A stretch of DNA of 64,000 nucleotides from Oscillospiraceae bacterium (GCA_017398625.1 JAFQFP010000024.1:18730-82729), one strand, 5' to 3'. Numbered from the stretch's first letter, positions 32,310 to 40,834 are shown. Translations and numbers: made by a program. The notes: generated by a model not told the origin, from the sequence alone.

Positions 32310-33389
32310 ATGAAGTACGAAATTTCTATTCAGAAAACCACCGCTCCCAAGGCAAAGCCCGCCGACGAAAGCAAGCTGGGCTTCGGTCGGATCTTTACCG
32401 ACCACATGTTTATGATGGATTACGCCAAGGACAAGGGCTGGTATAACGGCCGTATCGTTCCCTTTGGCCCCATTTCCATCCATCCCGCGTCCACCGTGCT
32501 GCACTATGGCGCGGAGATCTTCGAGGGCATGAAGGCATACCGTGCTGCCGACGGCACCATCCGTATGTTCCGTCCCATGGAGAACATCAAGCGTCTGAAT
32601 ACCAGCGCCGAGCGGCTGTGCCTGCCCCAGCTGGATGAGGAGGGCGCGCTGGACATCCTCAATACCCTTGTAGAGCTGGAAAAGGATTGGGTCCCCCACA
32701 GCGAGGGAACATCATTGTATATCCGTCCCTTCCTGTTCGGCAACGACCCCCATCTGGGTGTCCATGCGGTGAAGGAAGCTACCTTTGTGGTGATCTGTTC
32801 TCCCGTTGGCGCATACTATGCCGAGGGCATCAACCCTGTGAAGATCGCCATTGAAAGTCAGGATGTCCGTGCCGTCCGCGGTGGCACAGGCTTTGCCAAG
32901 TGCGGCGGCAACTATGCTGCCTCCCTGCGGGCAGGTCAGCGCGCCGAGGAGCAGGGCTACACCCAAGTCCTGTGGCTGGATGGCGTGGAAAGAAAGTACA
33001 TCGAAGAAGTGGGCGCCATGAATGTAATGTTCAAGATCGGCGGTAAGATCGTTACTCCCGCTCTCTCCGGCTCTATTTTGCCCGGTATTACCCGCAAGTC
33101 TTGTATCGAGCTGCTGAAGGACTGGGGCTACACCGTTGAGGAGCGCCAGATCAGCGTGGATGAGCTGTTCGCCGCTGCTGCTGACGGTTCTCTGGAGGAA
33201 GCATGGGGCACCGGAACCGCTGCCGTTGTGTCTCCCATCGGTCAGCTTTTCTACAACGGCAACGCCTACACCCTCTGCGACAATAAGATCGGTGCTGTTG
33301 CCCAGAAGCTGTACGATGATCTTACCGGCATCCAGTGGGGCAAGCTGGACGATGCCCACGGCTGGAGCTACAAGGTCTGCAATGGCTAA
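32310..33389 (+). CDS. ilvE: branched-chain amino acid aminotransferase
   Basis: A 359-residue class IV PLP aminotransferase of the larger BCAT type. The PLP lysine is in GGTGFAKCGGNYAASL (about 193-208). Other landmarks are LHYGAEIFEGMKAYR, LYIRPFLFG and the C-terminal GTGTAAVVSPIGQL. It interconverts 2-oxoisovalerate, 2-oxo-3-methylvalerate and 2-oxoisocaproate with Val, Ile and Leu, using glutamate/2-oxoglutarate. It follows the Val-unit synthetase by 17 bases with GAGGGGAG upstream and overlaps the next gene, so it is under the valine T-box. In this operon it would be the last step of amino acid formation from 2-oxoacids. Confidence 0.96.
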   Translation: MKYEISIQKTTAPKAKPADESKLGFGRIFTDHMFMMDYAKDKGWYNGRIVPFGPISIHPASTVLHYGAEIFEGMKAYRAADGTIRMFRPMENIKRLNTSAERLCLPQLDEEGALDILNTLVELEKDWVPHSEGTSLYIRPFLFGNDPHLGVHAVKEATFVVICSPVGAYYAEGINPVKIAIESQDVRAVRGGTGFAKCGGNYAASLRAGQRAEEQGYTQVLWLDGVERKYIEEVGAMNVMFKIGGKIVTPALSGSILPGITRKSCIELLKDWGYTVEERQISVDELFAAAADGSLEEAWGTGTAAVVSPIGQLFYNGNAYTLCDNKIGAVAQKLYDDLTGIQWGKLDDAHGWSYKVCNG

Positions 33390-34047
33390 GCGGATCACCA
33401 TTTTTGCAGGTCATTACGGAAGCGGTAAGACCAATCTGGCAGTAAACTACGCGCTGTGGCTGAAGGAGCAGGGGATAGCGGTTCGGATCGCGGATCTGGA
33501 TATCGTCAATCCCTACTTCCGCACAAAGGACAGCGCCGAGGTGCTGGAAGCAGCAGGAATCGAGCTGATCAGCCCTGCTTTTGCCAATTCCAATGTGGAT
33601 CTGCCTGCATTGCCTCAGCAGCTTTACAGCTTGGTACAGCGCAGAGATACCCATGCGGTGCTGGATGTGGGCGGTGATGACCGTGGCGCCTATGCGCTGG
33701 GCCGCTATACCCCCTATATTCTGGAAGAAAACGACTATGAAATGGTGTTCGTTGCCAATTTCTACCGTCCTCTGACCACCACACCGGAAGAAGCGCTGGA
33801 GGTGATGGGGGAGATCGAAGCTGCCTGCGGTATTCGCTTTACCTGCATCGTCAATAACTCCAATCTGGGCGGCATCACTACCGCCGCCGATGTGGAAGCC
33901 ACCGCCGAAAAGGCACTCGCTCTGGCGCAGCTTTCCGGTCTGCCGCTGTGGATGACCGCTGCGGAAAGATCCGTTGCGGCGCAGATGGAGAGCACCGTAT
34001 TTCCCATGAAGCTACAGGAAAAATACTACGATATAAAGGAGATCTAA
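33382..34047 (+). CDS. ParA/MinD-like P-loop ATPase
   Basis: A 221-residue SIMIBI-class ATPase beginning with the deviant Walker A FAGHYGSGKTNLAVNYAL. DLDIVNPYFRTKDS is the switch I region and DVGGDDRGAYALGRY the switch II region. The ATG at 33382 lies inside the end of ilvE (8-base overlap), which implies translational coupling. There is no partner ParB and no chromosomal context for partitioning. Its place between ilvE and the ferredoxin subunit suggests a role in assembling or controlling the iron-sulfur oxidoreductase, for example cofactor delivery as with other MinD-like metallochaperones. That role is inference; only the fold is clear. Confidence 0.8.
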   Translation: MAKRITIFAGHYGSGKTNLAVNYALWLKEQGIAVRIADLDIVNPYFRTKDSAEVLEAAGIELISPAFANSNVDLPALPQQLYSLVQRRDTHAVLDVGGDDRGAYALGRYTPYILEENDYEMVFVANFYRPLTTTPEEALEVMGEIEAACGIRFTCIVNNSNLGGITTAADVEATAEKALALAQLSGLPLWMTAAERSVAAQMESTVFPMKLQEKYYDIKEI

Positions 34048-34048
34048 C

Positions 34049-34255
34049 ATGGCTAAGGTAACATTCAATTCAGACCTGTGTAAGGGCTGCGGTCTTTGCG
34101 TGGATGCCTGTCCCAAGAAGATCGTTGTCATTGCAAAGGATAAGATCAATGCAAAGGGTCACTCTCCCGCCGAGGTCATCGAGCAGGAGAAGTGCATCGG
34201 CTGCGCTTTCTGCGCCACCATGTGCCCCGATTGCGTCATTACCGTAGAAAAGTGA
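34049..34255 (+). CDS. vorD: 2-oxoacid:ferredoxin oxidoreductase, ferredoxin-like delta subunit
   Basis: A 68-residue protein with two CxxCxxCxxxCP clusters (CKGCGLCVDACP and CIGCAFCATMCP), giving two [4Fe-4S] centres that wire the TPP subunit to soluble ferredoxin. It starts one base after the ParA-like gene and is followed by the alpha, beta and gamma subunits, the normal order in four-subunit VOR/KOR enzymes. Confidence 0.93.
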   Translation: MAKVTFNSDLCKGCGLCVDACPKKIVVIAKDKINAKGHSPAEVIEQEKCIGCAFCATMCPDCVITVEK

Positions 34256-34265
34256 GGTAAGGATT

Positions 34266-35327
34266 ATGGGTGAAAAAGTACTTATGAAGGGCAATGAAGC
34301 CATTGCCGAGGCTGCCATTCAGGCAGGCTGCCGTCACTATTTCGGCTATCCCATCACACCCCAGACCGAGCTGGCTGCCTACATGGCGAAGCGTATGCCC
34401 AAGATCGGCGGTGTGTTTCTGCAGGCGGAAAGCGAAGTTGCCGCCATCAACATGGTCTACGGCGTTGCCGGTACCGGCAAGCGTGTTATGACCTCCTCCT
34501 CCAGCCCCGGAGTTTCTCTGAAGCAGGAGGGCATCTCTTACATTGCCGGCGCGGATCTGCCTGCGCTGATCGTCAATGTCCAGCGTGGCGGCCCCGGTCT
34601 GGGCGGCATCCAGCCCTCTCAGTCCGACTATTTTCAGGCTGTCAAGGGCGGCGGTCACGGCGACTACCATCTGATCGTGCTGGCGCCTGCTTCCGTGCAG
34701 GAGATGGCAGATCTGACAGTAAAGGCATTTGACCTCAGCGAGAAGTATCTGGTTCCTGCCATGCTACTGGCAGACGGCACCATGGGTCAGATGATGGAGC
34801 CTGTGGAGCTGAGCAATATCCCTGTCTCCAATGTGGAAAAGCCTTGGGCCGTCACCGGTACTGAGGGCAAGCGCAAGCACAACATTATCAACTCTCTCTA
34901 TCTGAACCCCGAAAAGCTGGAGCAGAAGAATTTTGAGCGCTATCAGCGCTATCAAACCATCGAAGAAAACGAGTGCATGTGGGAATCCTTTATGATGGAG
35001 GATGCCGAGTACTGTGTGGTCGCTTTCGGTATCGCTGCCCGTGTTTCCAAGAATGCCGTTGTGGCGGCACGGAAAGAGGGCATCAAGGTGGGATTGATCC
35101 GTCCCATCACCCTGTGGCCCTTCCCCAAGGCACCTCTGGCAGAAGCTGCGGACAAGGTCAAGGGCTTCCTCAGTGTGGAGCTGAGCATGGGTCAGATGAT
35201 CGAGGATGTGAAGCTGTCCATTGATTGCAAAAAGCCGGTTGTCCTGTGCAACCGTACCGGCGGAATGATCCCCACCCCCGAACAGGTGCTGGATGCCATC
35301 CGTAACATGGCAAAGGAGGATAAGTAA
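34266..35327 (+). CDS. vorB: 2-oxoacid:ferredoxin oxidoreductase alpha subunit (VorB/KorA type)
   Basis: A 353-residue subunit with the family opening LMKGNEAIAEAAIQAGCRHYFGYPITPQTELAAYMA. The pyrimidine-binding fold then shows MTSSSSPGVSLKQEGISYIAGADLP and IVNVQRGGPGLGG, and the C-terminal part carries a transketolase-C-like region. The complex couples 2-oxoacid + CoA to acyl-CoA + CO2 + reduced ferredoxin, and it is reversible with strong reductants. The length and all landmarks are normal. The best-fitting substrates are branched-chain 2-oxoacids, because ilvE is in the operon and a valine T-box controls it; a 2-oxoglutarate enzyme is the alternative from sequence alone. Confidence 0.93.
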   Translation: MGEKVLMKGNEAIAEAAIQAGCRHYFGYPITPQTELAAYMAKRMPKIGGVFLQAESEVAAINMVYGVAGTGKRVMTSSSSPGVSLKQEGISYIAGADLPALIVNVQRGGPGLGGIQPSQSDYFQAVKGGGHGDYHLIVLAPASVQEMADLTVKAFDLSEKYLVPAMLLADGTMGQMMEPVELSNIPVSNVEKPWAVTGTEGKRKHNIINSLYLNPEKLEQKNFERYQRYQTIEENECMWESFMMEDAEYCVVAFGIAARVSKNAVVAARKEGIKVGLIRPITLWPFPKAPLAEAADKVKGFLSVELSMGQMIEDVKLSIDCKKPVVLCNRTGGMIPTPEQVLDAIRNMAKEDK

Positions 35328-35328
35328 T

Positions 35329-36084
35329 ATGGCTGTTGTATTTGAAAAGCCCAAGGCATTGACCGATGCCCCCTTCCATTACTGCCCCGGCTGCACCCAT
35401 GGTATTATCCACCGTCTGGTTGCCGAGGCCATCGATGAGCTGGGCATTGAAGGCAAGACCGTTGGCGTTGCCCCTGTTGGCTGCGCGGTCATGGCTTATG
35501 ACTATTTCGCCTGCGATATGGTAGAGGCTGCCCACGGCAGAGCCCCCGCCGTTGCCACAGGTCTGAAGCGCGCCTTGCCGGAGAACATTATTTTTACCTA
35601 TCAGGGTGACGGCGATCTGGCGTCCATCGGTATGGCGGAGACCGTCCATGCTGCGACCCGCAACGAGAATATCACCATCATTTTCGTCAATAATGCTATC
35701 TACGGCATGACCGGCGGTCAGATGGCTCCCACCAGCCTGCCCGGTCAGGTCACCCAGACCTCTCCCTACGGCAGAGATGTAAAGACCGCAGGTTTTCCCA
35801 TCAAGGTATCCGAGCTTCTGTCTGCATTGGATGCGCCGGAGTACATTGAGCGTGTTGCCGTCAACAATGTGAAAAATGTCCGCAACGCTAAGAAGGCGAT
35901 CAAGAAGGCGTTCCAGAACCAGATCGAAGGCAAGGGCTTCTCTCTGGTTGAGGTTGTTTCCTCCTGTCCCACCAACTGGGGCATGACCCCCAGCAAGGCG
36001 CTGGAATGGGTGGAGGAGAAGATGATCCCTTACTATCCTCTGGGCGTGTACCGGGATAAGAGTGCGGAAAAGAAGGAGGACTAA
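35329..36084 (+). CDS. vorA: 2-oxoacid:ferredoxin oxidoreductase beta subunit (TPP-binding, VorA/KorB type)
   Basis: A 251-residue TPP-binding subunit. HYCPGCTHGIIHRLVAEA is at the N-terminus, the TPP/Mg motif GDGDLASIG lies at about 98-106 and is followed by NNAIYGMTGGQMAPTS. Cysteines in CPGC and GCAV suit the cluster-proximal ligands of this family. I start at the ATG at 35329, one base after the alpha-subunit stop; the upstream frame belongs to the alpha gene. Catalysis takes place here. Confidence 0.93.
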   Translation: MAVVFEKPKALTDAPFHYCPGCTHGIIHRLVAEAIDELGIEGKTVGVAPVGCAVMAYDYFACDMVEAAHGRAPAVATGLKRALPENIIFTYQGDGDLASIGMAETVHAATRNENITIIFVNNAIYGMTGGQMAPTSLPGQVTQTSPYGRDVKTAGFPIKVSELLSALDAPEYIERVAVNNVKNVRNAKKAIKKAFQNQIEGKGFSLVEVVSSCPTNWGMTPSKALEWVEEKMIPYYPLGVYRDKSAEKKED

Positions 36085-36088
36085 TGCC

Positions 36089-36625
36089 ATGACCCATCAG
36101 ATTCTGATTGCCGGCTTCGGCGGACAGGGCGTTCTGTTCGCAGGCAAGTTTTTGGCTTATAAGGGCCTGCTGGAAGAAAAGCAGGTGAGCTGGCTGCCCT
36201 CCTACGGCCCCGAAATGCGTGGCGGCACCGCCAACTGCTCCATTATCATCAGCGATGAGCCTGTGGGCTCTCCCATCGTATCCAGCCCCGATGCATTGAT
36301 TGCTATGAATCTGCCCTCCTTTGATAAGTATGAGCAGACCGTGGTTCCCGGCGGCAAGGTGTTTGTAGACAGCACCCTGATCGGCAGAAAAGCTGTCCGT
36401 GAGGATATTTCCGCTTTCTACATCCCTGCTACCAAGATGGCGGCAGACGCAGGCATTCCCACCCTTGCCAACATGATCATTCTGGGCAAGATGATCAAGG
36501 AGACCGGTGCTGTATCCTTCGAGGATCTGGTATCCGCCATGAAAAAGGTTGTCTCTGCCAAGCGTGCCGAGCTGATCGATGTAAACATCAAGGCGCTGGA
36601 AACTGGCTACAACTATCAAGATTAA
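36089..36625 (+). CDS. vorC: 2-oxoacid:ferredoxin oxidoreductase gamma subunit
   Basis: A 178-residue gamma subunit with [20 protein letters not shown] at the N-terminus and [18 protein letters not shown] (about 44-61), both diagnostic. It completes the four-subunit enzyme and closes the operon. Start at the ATG at 36089 behind AAGGAGG. A strong terminator follows four bases after the stop. Confidence 0.93.
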   Translation: MTHQILIAGFGGQGVLFAGKFLAYKGLLEEKQVSWLPSYGPEMRGGTANCSIIISDEPVGSPIVSSPDALIAMNLPSFDKYEQTVVPGGKVFVDSTLIGRKAVREDISAFYIPATKMAADAGIPTLANMIILGKMIKETGAVSFEDLVSAMKKVVSAKRAELIDVNIKALETGYNYQD

Positions 36626-36628
36626 GCG

Positions 36629-36660
36629 AAAGCGGGTCGGGTATTTGCCCGACCCGCTTT
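36629..36660 (+). terminator. terminator of the Val T-box operon
   Basis: AAAGCGGGTCGGG (36629-36641) pairs perfectly with CCCGACCCGCTTT (36648-36660). Confidence 0.88.
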
Positions 36661-36690
36661 ATGTCTGAATCGTTAACAATATTTGGCCTA

Positions 36691-36719
36691 TTCTCAAAAC
36701 AGGGAATTTGTGTTATAAT
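36691..36719 (+). promoter_or_regulatory. probable promoter of the SH3/C39 protein gene
   Basis: A perfect TATAAT at 36714-36719, with a poor -35 (TTCTCA at 36691-36696) and a 17-base spacer. Confidence 0.5.
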
Positions 36720-36754
36720 TGCCGCAACATGCATGTGAATTCCAAGATTTTGAG

Positions 36755-37720
36755 GTGAACCCTATTAAGCGATTTCTTTCCGTTTGTATTATTTTTGGTC
36801 TGGCAGCAGGTCTATTTTTGCTGCCGCTGAAGGCTGAAGCCGTAACCGGGCAGCAGGCGGGCAAGGTGAGCGTTTCCTCCGGCTGGCTCAATGTGCGCAC
36901 AAGCCCAGCCACAAGTGCCTCTGTTGCCGGGAAGCTGACCAAAGGCAGCTATGTGACACTGCTAAGCCGATCCGGGGCTTGGTGGTATGTGGAGTATGCC
37001 AAAGGACGCTATGGCTATTGCCACGGCGATTACATCACACAGATCAGCGCCACAACCGCTGCTGTGAAAACCAATTCCTCCAATTTGAATGTGCGCAGCG
37101 GTGCCGGTACATCTCATGCCCGCGTTGCCAGCCTGCCCAAGGGGCAGCAGGTGCTGGTTCTTTCCTCCTCCGGGGGCTGGAGCCATATTTTGTTCCATGG
37201 GGGCAGCACAGGCTATGTCAGCAGCCGATATCTGTCGGTTTCCTCGGGCTACAGCCCGGTTTCTCTGGCAGTGCCCAGCTTCAAACAGAATGACAGCCGC
37301 TGGGCAAGTGTGAAAATCGGCTCCTACGGCAAGACCATGGCGCAGATCGGCTGTGCTACCACCGCCATTGCCATGATGGAATCCTACCGGACAGGCACAA
37401 CTGTTTATCCGGACGCTATGGCGCAGAAGCTGCGCTACACTTCGTCGGGAGATGTGTACTGGCCGGGGAACTACACCGCCGTGACCAACAGCAGCGGCTA
37501 TTTAGAAGCCATTTATCATAAGCTGCAAAGCGGAAGGCCGGTGTTGTTCGGTGCGAGAAACAGCTATGGCAGCCAGCATTGGGTAGTGATTACCGGATTT
37601 ACCGGCGGCACGCTGACGGCTTCCGGCTTTACCATTCACGATCCCGGTACATCCTCCCGTACCACGCTGCAGCAGTTTCTTAGCGGCCATCCCAATTTCT
37701 ATAAGTATTTCTACTACTAA
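36755..37720 (+). CDS. secreted protein with two SH3b domains and a C39-like cysteine peptidase domain
   Basis: About 321 residues starting at the GTG at 36755; the upstream frame lies in promoter sequence. A signal peptide (NPIKRFLSV, then a hydrophobic run ending LKAEA) is followed by two bacterial SH3 domains (about 30-95 and 100-165; each with a SSGWLNVRTSP or SSNLNVRSGAG core). A papain-like domain follows, with likely catalytic Cys in AQIGCATTAIAMM, His in GSQHWVVITGF and the Asp of IHDPG. Such domains cleave peptides or bind peptidoglycan stems. The protein is probably exported and acts on or near the cell wall. It is a single-gene unit. Start codon choice is moderately certain. Confidence 0.82.
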   Translation: MNPIKRFLSVCIIFGLAAGLFLLPLKAEAVTGQQAGKVSVSSGWLNVRTSPATSASVAGKLTKGSYVTLLSRSGAWWYVEYAKGRYGYCHGDYITQISATTAAVKTNSSNLNVRSGAGTSHARVASLPKGQQVLVLSSSGGWSHILFHGGSTGYVSSRYLSVSSGYSPVSLAVPSFKQNDSRWASVKIGSYGKTMAQIGCATTAIAMMESYRTGTTVYPDAMAQKLRYTSSGDVYWPGNYTAVTNSSGYLEAIYHKLQSGRPVLFGARNSYGSQHWVVITGFTGGTLTASGFTIHDPGTSSRTTLQQFLSGHPNFYKYFYY

Positions 37721-37725
37721 CAGTG

Positions 37726-37749
37726 CAGCCGCCGGTTCTCCGGCGGCTG
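37726..37749 (+). terminator. possible terminator hairpin after the C39 gene
   Basis: CAGCCGCCGG pairs perfectly with CCGGCGGCTG around TTCT, but only a weak T-rich stretch follows. Confidence 0.5.
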
Positions 37750-37755
37750 TCTCCA

Positions 37756-37784
37756 TTGACAGGAGAGGCAATGTCGATTATAAT
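37756..37784 (+). promoter_or_regulatory. promoter of the DUF362 gene
   Basis: TTGACA (37756-37761) and TATAAT (37779-37784), spacer 17 bases, a perfect consensus. Confidence 0.85.
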
Positions 37785-37813
37785 AATGCCATCATATACA
37801 AGGGGGAACTGCC

Positions 37814-38920
37814 ATGGCACCGTCCAAGGTCTATTTTACCAATTTCCGCACCTCTTTCCGGGAGAATCTGCCCCAAAAGCTGGCACGGCTGGTCAAAAAA
37901 GCCGGCATGCTGGAAAATATTGATTTTTCCAATAAGTACACAGCCATTAAGATCCATTTCGGAGAGCCGGGAAACCTATCTTACCTGCGTCCTAACTATG
38001 CCAAGGTCATTGTGGATCTGATCAAGGGGCAGGGGGGCAAGGTGTTTTTGACGGACTGCAACACACTGTATGTCGGCCGTCGGAAAAATGCGCTGGACCA
38101 TCTGGATTCTGCCTATGAGAACGGCTATAACCCTTTTGCCACCGGCTGCCATGTGATCATTGCCGACGGTCTGAAGGGCACGGATGAAGCGCTGGTTCCC
38201 ATCGACGGTGACTATGTGAAGGAAGCCAAGATCGGCAGAGCCGTTATGGACGCGGATATCTTCATTTCGCTGAACCATTTTAAGGGTCATGAGTCCACAG
38301 GTTTCGGCGGTGCGCTGAAGAATATCGGCATGGGCTGCGGATCCCGAGCCGGCAAAATGGAGATGCACAGCGCGGGCAAGCCCATCATCTATGCCGATAA
38401 GTGTATCGGCTGCGGAGCTTGCCGGAAGAACTGCGCCCACGGTGCGCTGACCATTACTGACAAAAAGGCCTATATCGACCATGATAAGTGCGTTGGCTGC
38501 GGCCGCTGCATCGGCGTGTGCCCCATGGATGCGGTGGATGCGGCAAACGATGAATCCAACGATATCCTCAACTGCAAGATCGCGGAGTATACCTATGCGG
38601 TGCTGAAGGGCCGTCCGCATTTCCATATCAGCCTTGTGGTGGATGTGTCTCCTTACTGCGATTGCCACGGCGAGAACGATGTTCCCATCGTGCCCAATGT
38701 GGGTATGTTCGCTTCCTTTGACCCGGTGGCGCTGGATGTGGCGTGTGCCGATGCGGTGAACCGCCAGCCGGTCATGGCAGGCAGCATCCTTGCGGAAAAA
38801 CCCCACCGTCACCATGACCATTTCACCAACACCCACCCGGAGACCAATTGGGTCAGCGCCATCGACCATGCGGAAAAGCTGGGACTTGGCAGCCGAAGCT
38901 ATGAGCTGATCGAGATCTGA
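37814..38920 (+). CDS. DUF362 domain protein with two [4Fe-4S] clusters
   Basis: A 368-residue DUF362 protein. The N-terminal part has KIHFGEPGNLSYLRP and LNHFKGHESTGFGGALKNIGMGCGSRAGK, typical of the family. A ferredoxin module follows (about 194-240) with CIGCGACRKNCAHG and CVGCGRCIGVCP. The C-terminal part has DPVALDVACADA and a histidine-rich KPHRHHDHF. The function is not established for this family; redox chemistry or cofactor maturation is plausible. There is no signal peptide. It has its own strong promoter and terminator. Confidence 0.88.
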   Translation: MAPSKVYFTNFRTSFRENLPQKLARLVKKAGMLENIDFSNKYTAIKIHFGEPGNLSYLRPNYAKVIVDLIKGQGGKVFLTDCNTLYVGRRKNALDHLDSAYENGYNPFATGCHVIIADGLKGTDEALVPIDGDYVKEAKIGRAVMDADIFISLNHFKGHESTGFGGALKNIGMGCGSRAGKMEMHSAGKPIIYADKCIGCGACRKNCAHGALTITDKKAYIDHDKCVGCGRCIGVCPMDAVDAANDESNDILNCKIAEYTYAVLKGRPHFHISLVVDVSPYCDCHGENDVPIVPNVGMFASFDPVALDVACADAVNRQPVMAGSILAEKPHRHHDHFTNTHPETNWVSAIDHAEKLGLGSRSYELIEI

Positions 38921-38922
38921 CA

Positions 38923-38968
38923 ATAAGCTGCCATTGCGAGTGAAATTCACGATGGCAGCTTATATTTT
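38923..38968 (+). terminator. terminator after the DUF362 gene
   Basis: ATAAGCTGCCAT (near 38924-38934) pairs with ATGGCAGCTTAT (38952-38963), followed by ATTTT. Confidence 0.75.
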
Positions 38969-38998
38969 CAGAAATTTTATATAAAACATATTTTGCTA

Positions 38999-39007
38999 TG
39001 CTATACT
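38999..39007 (+). promoter_or_regulatory. extended -10 promoter of the beta-CASP gene
   Basis: TG-C-TATACT at 38999-39007 is an extended -10. The -35 region is AT-rich without a match. It lies 24 bases before the ATG. Confidence 0.55.
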
Positions 39008-39030
39008 GATTAAAAAAGGAGGTCTACGCC

Positions 39031-40632
39031 ATGAAGATCACATTTTTAGGCGCGGTACATGAGGTGACCGGCTCCTGCACACTGCTGAGCGTGGCAGGGA
39101 AGAATATTTTGATTGATTGCGGCATGGAGCAGGGAGCAGATACCTATGAAAACTGTGACCTTCCGGTTTCTGCTATGGATATTGATGCGGTTTGTTTGAC
39201 CCATGCTCACATCGACCATTCCGGCATGATCCCGGCGCTGGTTGCACAGGGTTATAGGGGACCTATCTATGCTACCGAGGCTACCCGGCGGCTGTGTGAT
39301 ATCATGCTGCGGGATTCTGCACATATTCAGGAGTCGGAAGCGGAGTGGCGCAACCGCAAAGCAAAGCGTTCTGGCGACCGGTCCTATGTGCCGGTATATA
39401 CCATGGCAGACGCAGAGCAGGCACTCCGGCAGTTTATGGCATACCCCTATGAGCAGACAGTGATCCTGTTTCCCGGTGTGACGGCATGCTTCCGAGATGC
39501 GGGACACCTGCTGGGCTCTTCCAGTATCTATTTTGAATTGGAGGAGGATGGGCAGAAGCGCTCTGTGGTGTTCTCCGGAGATCTGGGCAACACCAACCGT
39601 CCGCTGATCCGGGATCCCAAGCCCGGCGTTTATTCGGATTATGTGGTCATTGAGTCTACATACGGTGACCGCAGCCACGGTCCCAGACCGGATTATATAG
39701 GACAGCTTACTGCTATCCTGCAGCAGACCTTTGACCGGGGCGGCAATCTGGTGATCCCCTGCTTTGCTATCGGCAGAACACAGGAGATGCTGTATTTGCT
39801 GCGCACCATTCGCGACGCGAACCTGTTGAAGGGGCACGATGACTTCACGGTGTATGTGGACAGCCCCCTTGCTGTGGAAGCTACACGGATCTATGCCTGC
39901 GGTCTGCTGGAATTTTACGATACCGAAACCTTAAAGCTATTGGAGCAGGGGATTGACCCCATTTGCTTCCCAGGGTTGAAGCTGTCGGTAACATCAGCGG
40001 AATCCAAGCTGATCAACGAGGACAGAACACCCAAGGTCATTCTCTCCGCCTCCGGCATGTGCGAGGCTGGCCGTATCCGCCATCATCTGAAGCATAATCT
40101 ATGGCGCGGAGACAGTACAGTGCTGTTTGTAGGCTACCAATCTCCGGGAACGGTGGGACGCCTGCTCATTGACGGGGCTAGTCAAGTGAAGCTGTTCGGC
40201 GAAACCATTGAGGTCAATGCCAGCATCGAGACCTTGGACGGCATTAGCGGCCACGCAGACCGTGAGCAGATGATCGGCTGGCTGAAAGCCATGGGTAAAC
40301 CGCCGAAGCAGGTATTCGTCAACCACGGTGACGATACTGTGTGTGACAGCTTTGCGGCTTCCGTGACTCAGGTGCTGGATTATCCGTCACTTGCGCCCTA
40401 CAGCGGCGATGAGTACGACCTGATCACAGGAGAATGTACTGCTAAGGGCAAGATCGTGAGGATCAACAAAAAAACCGAGGGCAGACAGAAGGCGAATGCC
40501 ATCTATGATCGGCTGTACTCCGCCGGACAGCGTTTACTCAGTGTGATCAAGAAGAACAAGGGGCTGAATAACAAGGATCTGGGCAAATTTGCCGATCAGG
40601 TGAAAGCGCTTTGCGACAAGTACGACAGATGA
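39031..40632 (+). CDS. MBL-fold beta-CASP metallo-hydrolase (probable RNA-processing exonuclease family)
   Basis: A 533-residue protein of the metallo-beta-lactamase/beta-CASP group with an RMMBL tail. The zinc ligands are in THAHIDHSG (about 57-65), with further histidines in DAGHLLGS and GDLGNTNRP. The beta-CASP part shows VIPCFAIGRTQEML and ASGMCEAGRIRHHL, and the RMMBL domain ends around SGHADREQM and FVNHGD. Relatives include archaeal/eukaryotic CPSF-type nucleases and bacterial YSH1-like proteins. RNA is the probable substrate, but the bacterial members are uncharacterised. AAAGGAGG precedes the ATG. The C-terminus has an extra roughly 50-residue basic helical tail. Single-gene unit. 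Confidence 0.88.
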   Translation: MKITFLGAVHEVTGSCTLLSVAGKNILIDCGMEQGADTYENCDLPVSAMDIDAVCLTHAHIDHSGMIPALVAQGYRGPIYATEATRRLCDIMLRDSAHIQESEAEWRNRKAKRSGDRSYVPVYTMADAEQALRQFMAYPYEQTVILFPGVTACFRDAGHLLGSSSIYFELEEDGQKRSVVFSGDLGNTNRPLIRDPKPGVYSDYVVIESTYGDRSHGPRPDYIGQLTAILQQTFDRGGNLVIPCFAIGRTQEMLYLLRTIRDANLLKGHDDFTVYVDSPLAVEATRIYACGLLEFYDTETLKLLEQGIDPICFPGLKLSVTSAESKLINEDRTPKVILSASGMCEAGRIRHHLKHNLWRGDSTVLFVGYQSPGTVGRLLIDGASQVKLFGETIEVNASIETLDGISGHADREQMIGWLKAMGKPPKQVFVNHGDDTVCDSFAASVTQVLDYPSLAPYSGDEYDLITGECTAKGKIVRINKKTEGRQKANAIYDRLYSAGQRLLSVIKKNKGLNNKDLGKFADQVKALCDKYDR

Positions 40633-40648
40633 TTTGATATATGCGACT

Positions 40649-40684
40649 AAATCGGGACGCCTGTCAACAGCCGTCCCGATTTTT
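40649..40684 (+). terminator. terminator of the beta-CASP gene
   Basis: AAATCGGGACG (40649-40659) pairs with CGTCCCGATTT (40672-40682), followed by T residues. Confidence 0.85.
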
Positions 40685-40834
40685 GTAAGAGAAAACCACT
40701 GGCAGTGTGCATCTTTCGGTGGTCATGATTTGTACAGGGGAAAGGGACAGTGTGGGTATGGGCCTTGGCACCTATCAAAAGATAGTGCGTTGCGAAGAAG
40801 GAGGGAGAGATTTGAATTATATATAGTTACAAAC

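Noticed and set aside
33382-34047. Chromosome partitioning or septum-site protein
   Set aside because: No ParB, parS or MinC/E context; it is coupled to ilvE and the oxidoreductase.
34049-36625. Oxidative (catabolic) use of VOR as the main function
   Set aside because: Not excluded by sequence, but T-box control by amino acid starvation argues for synthesis.
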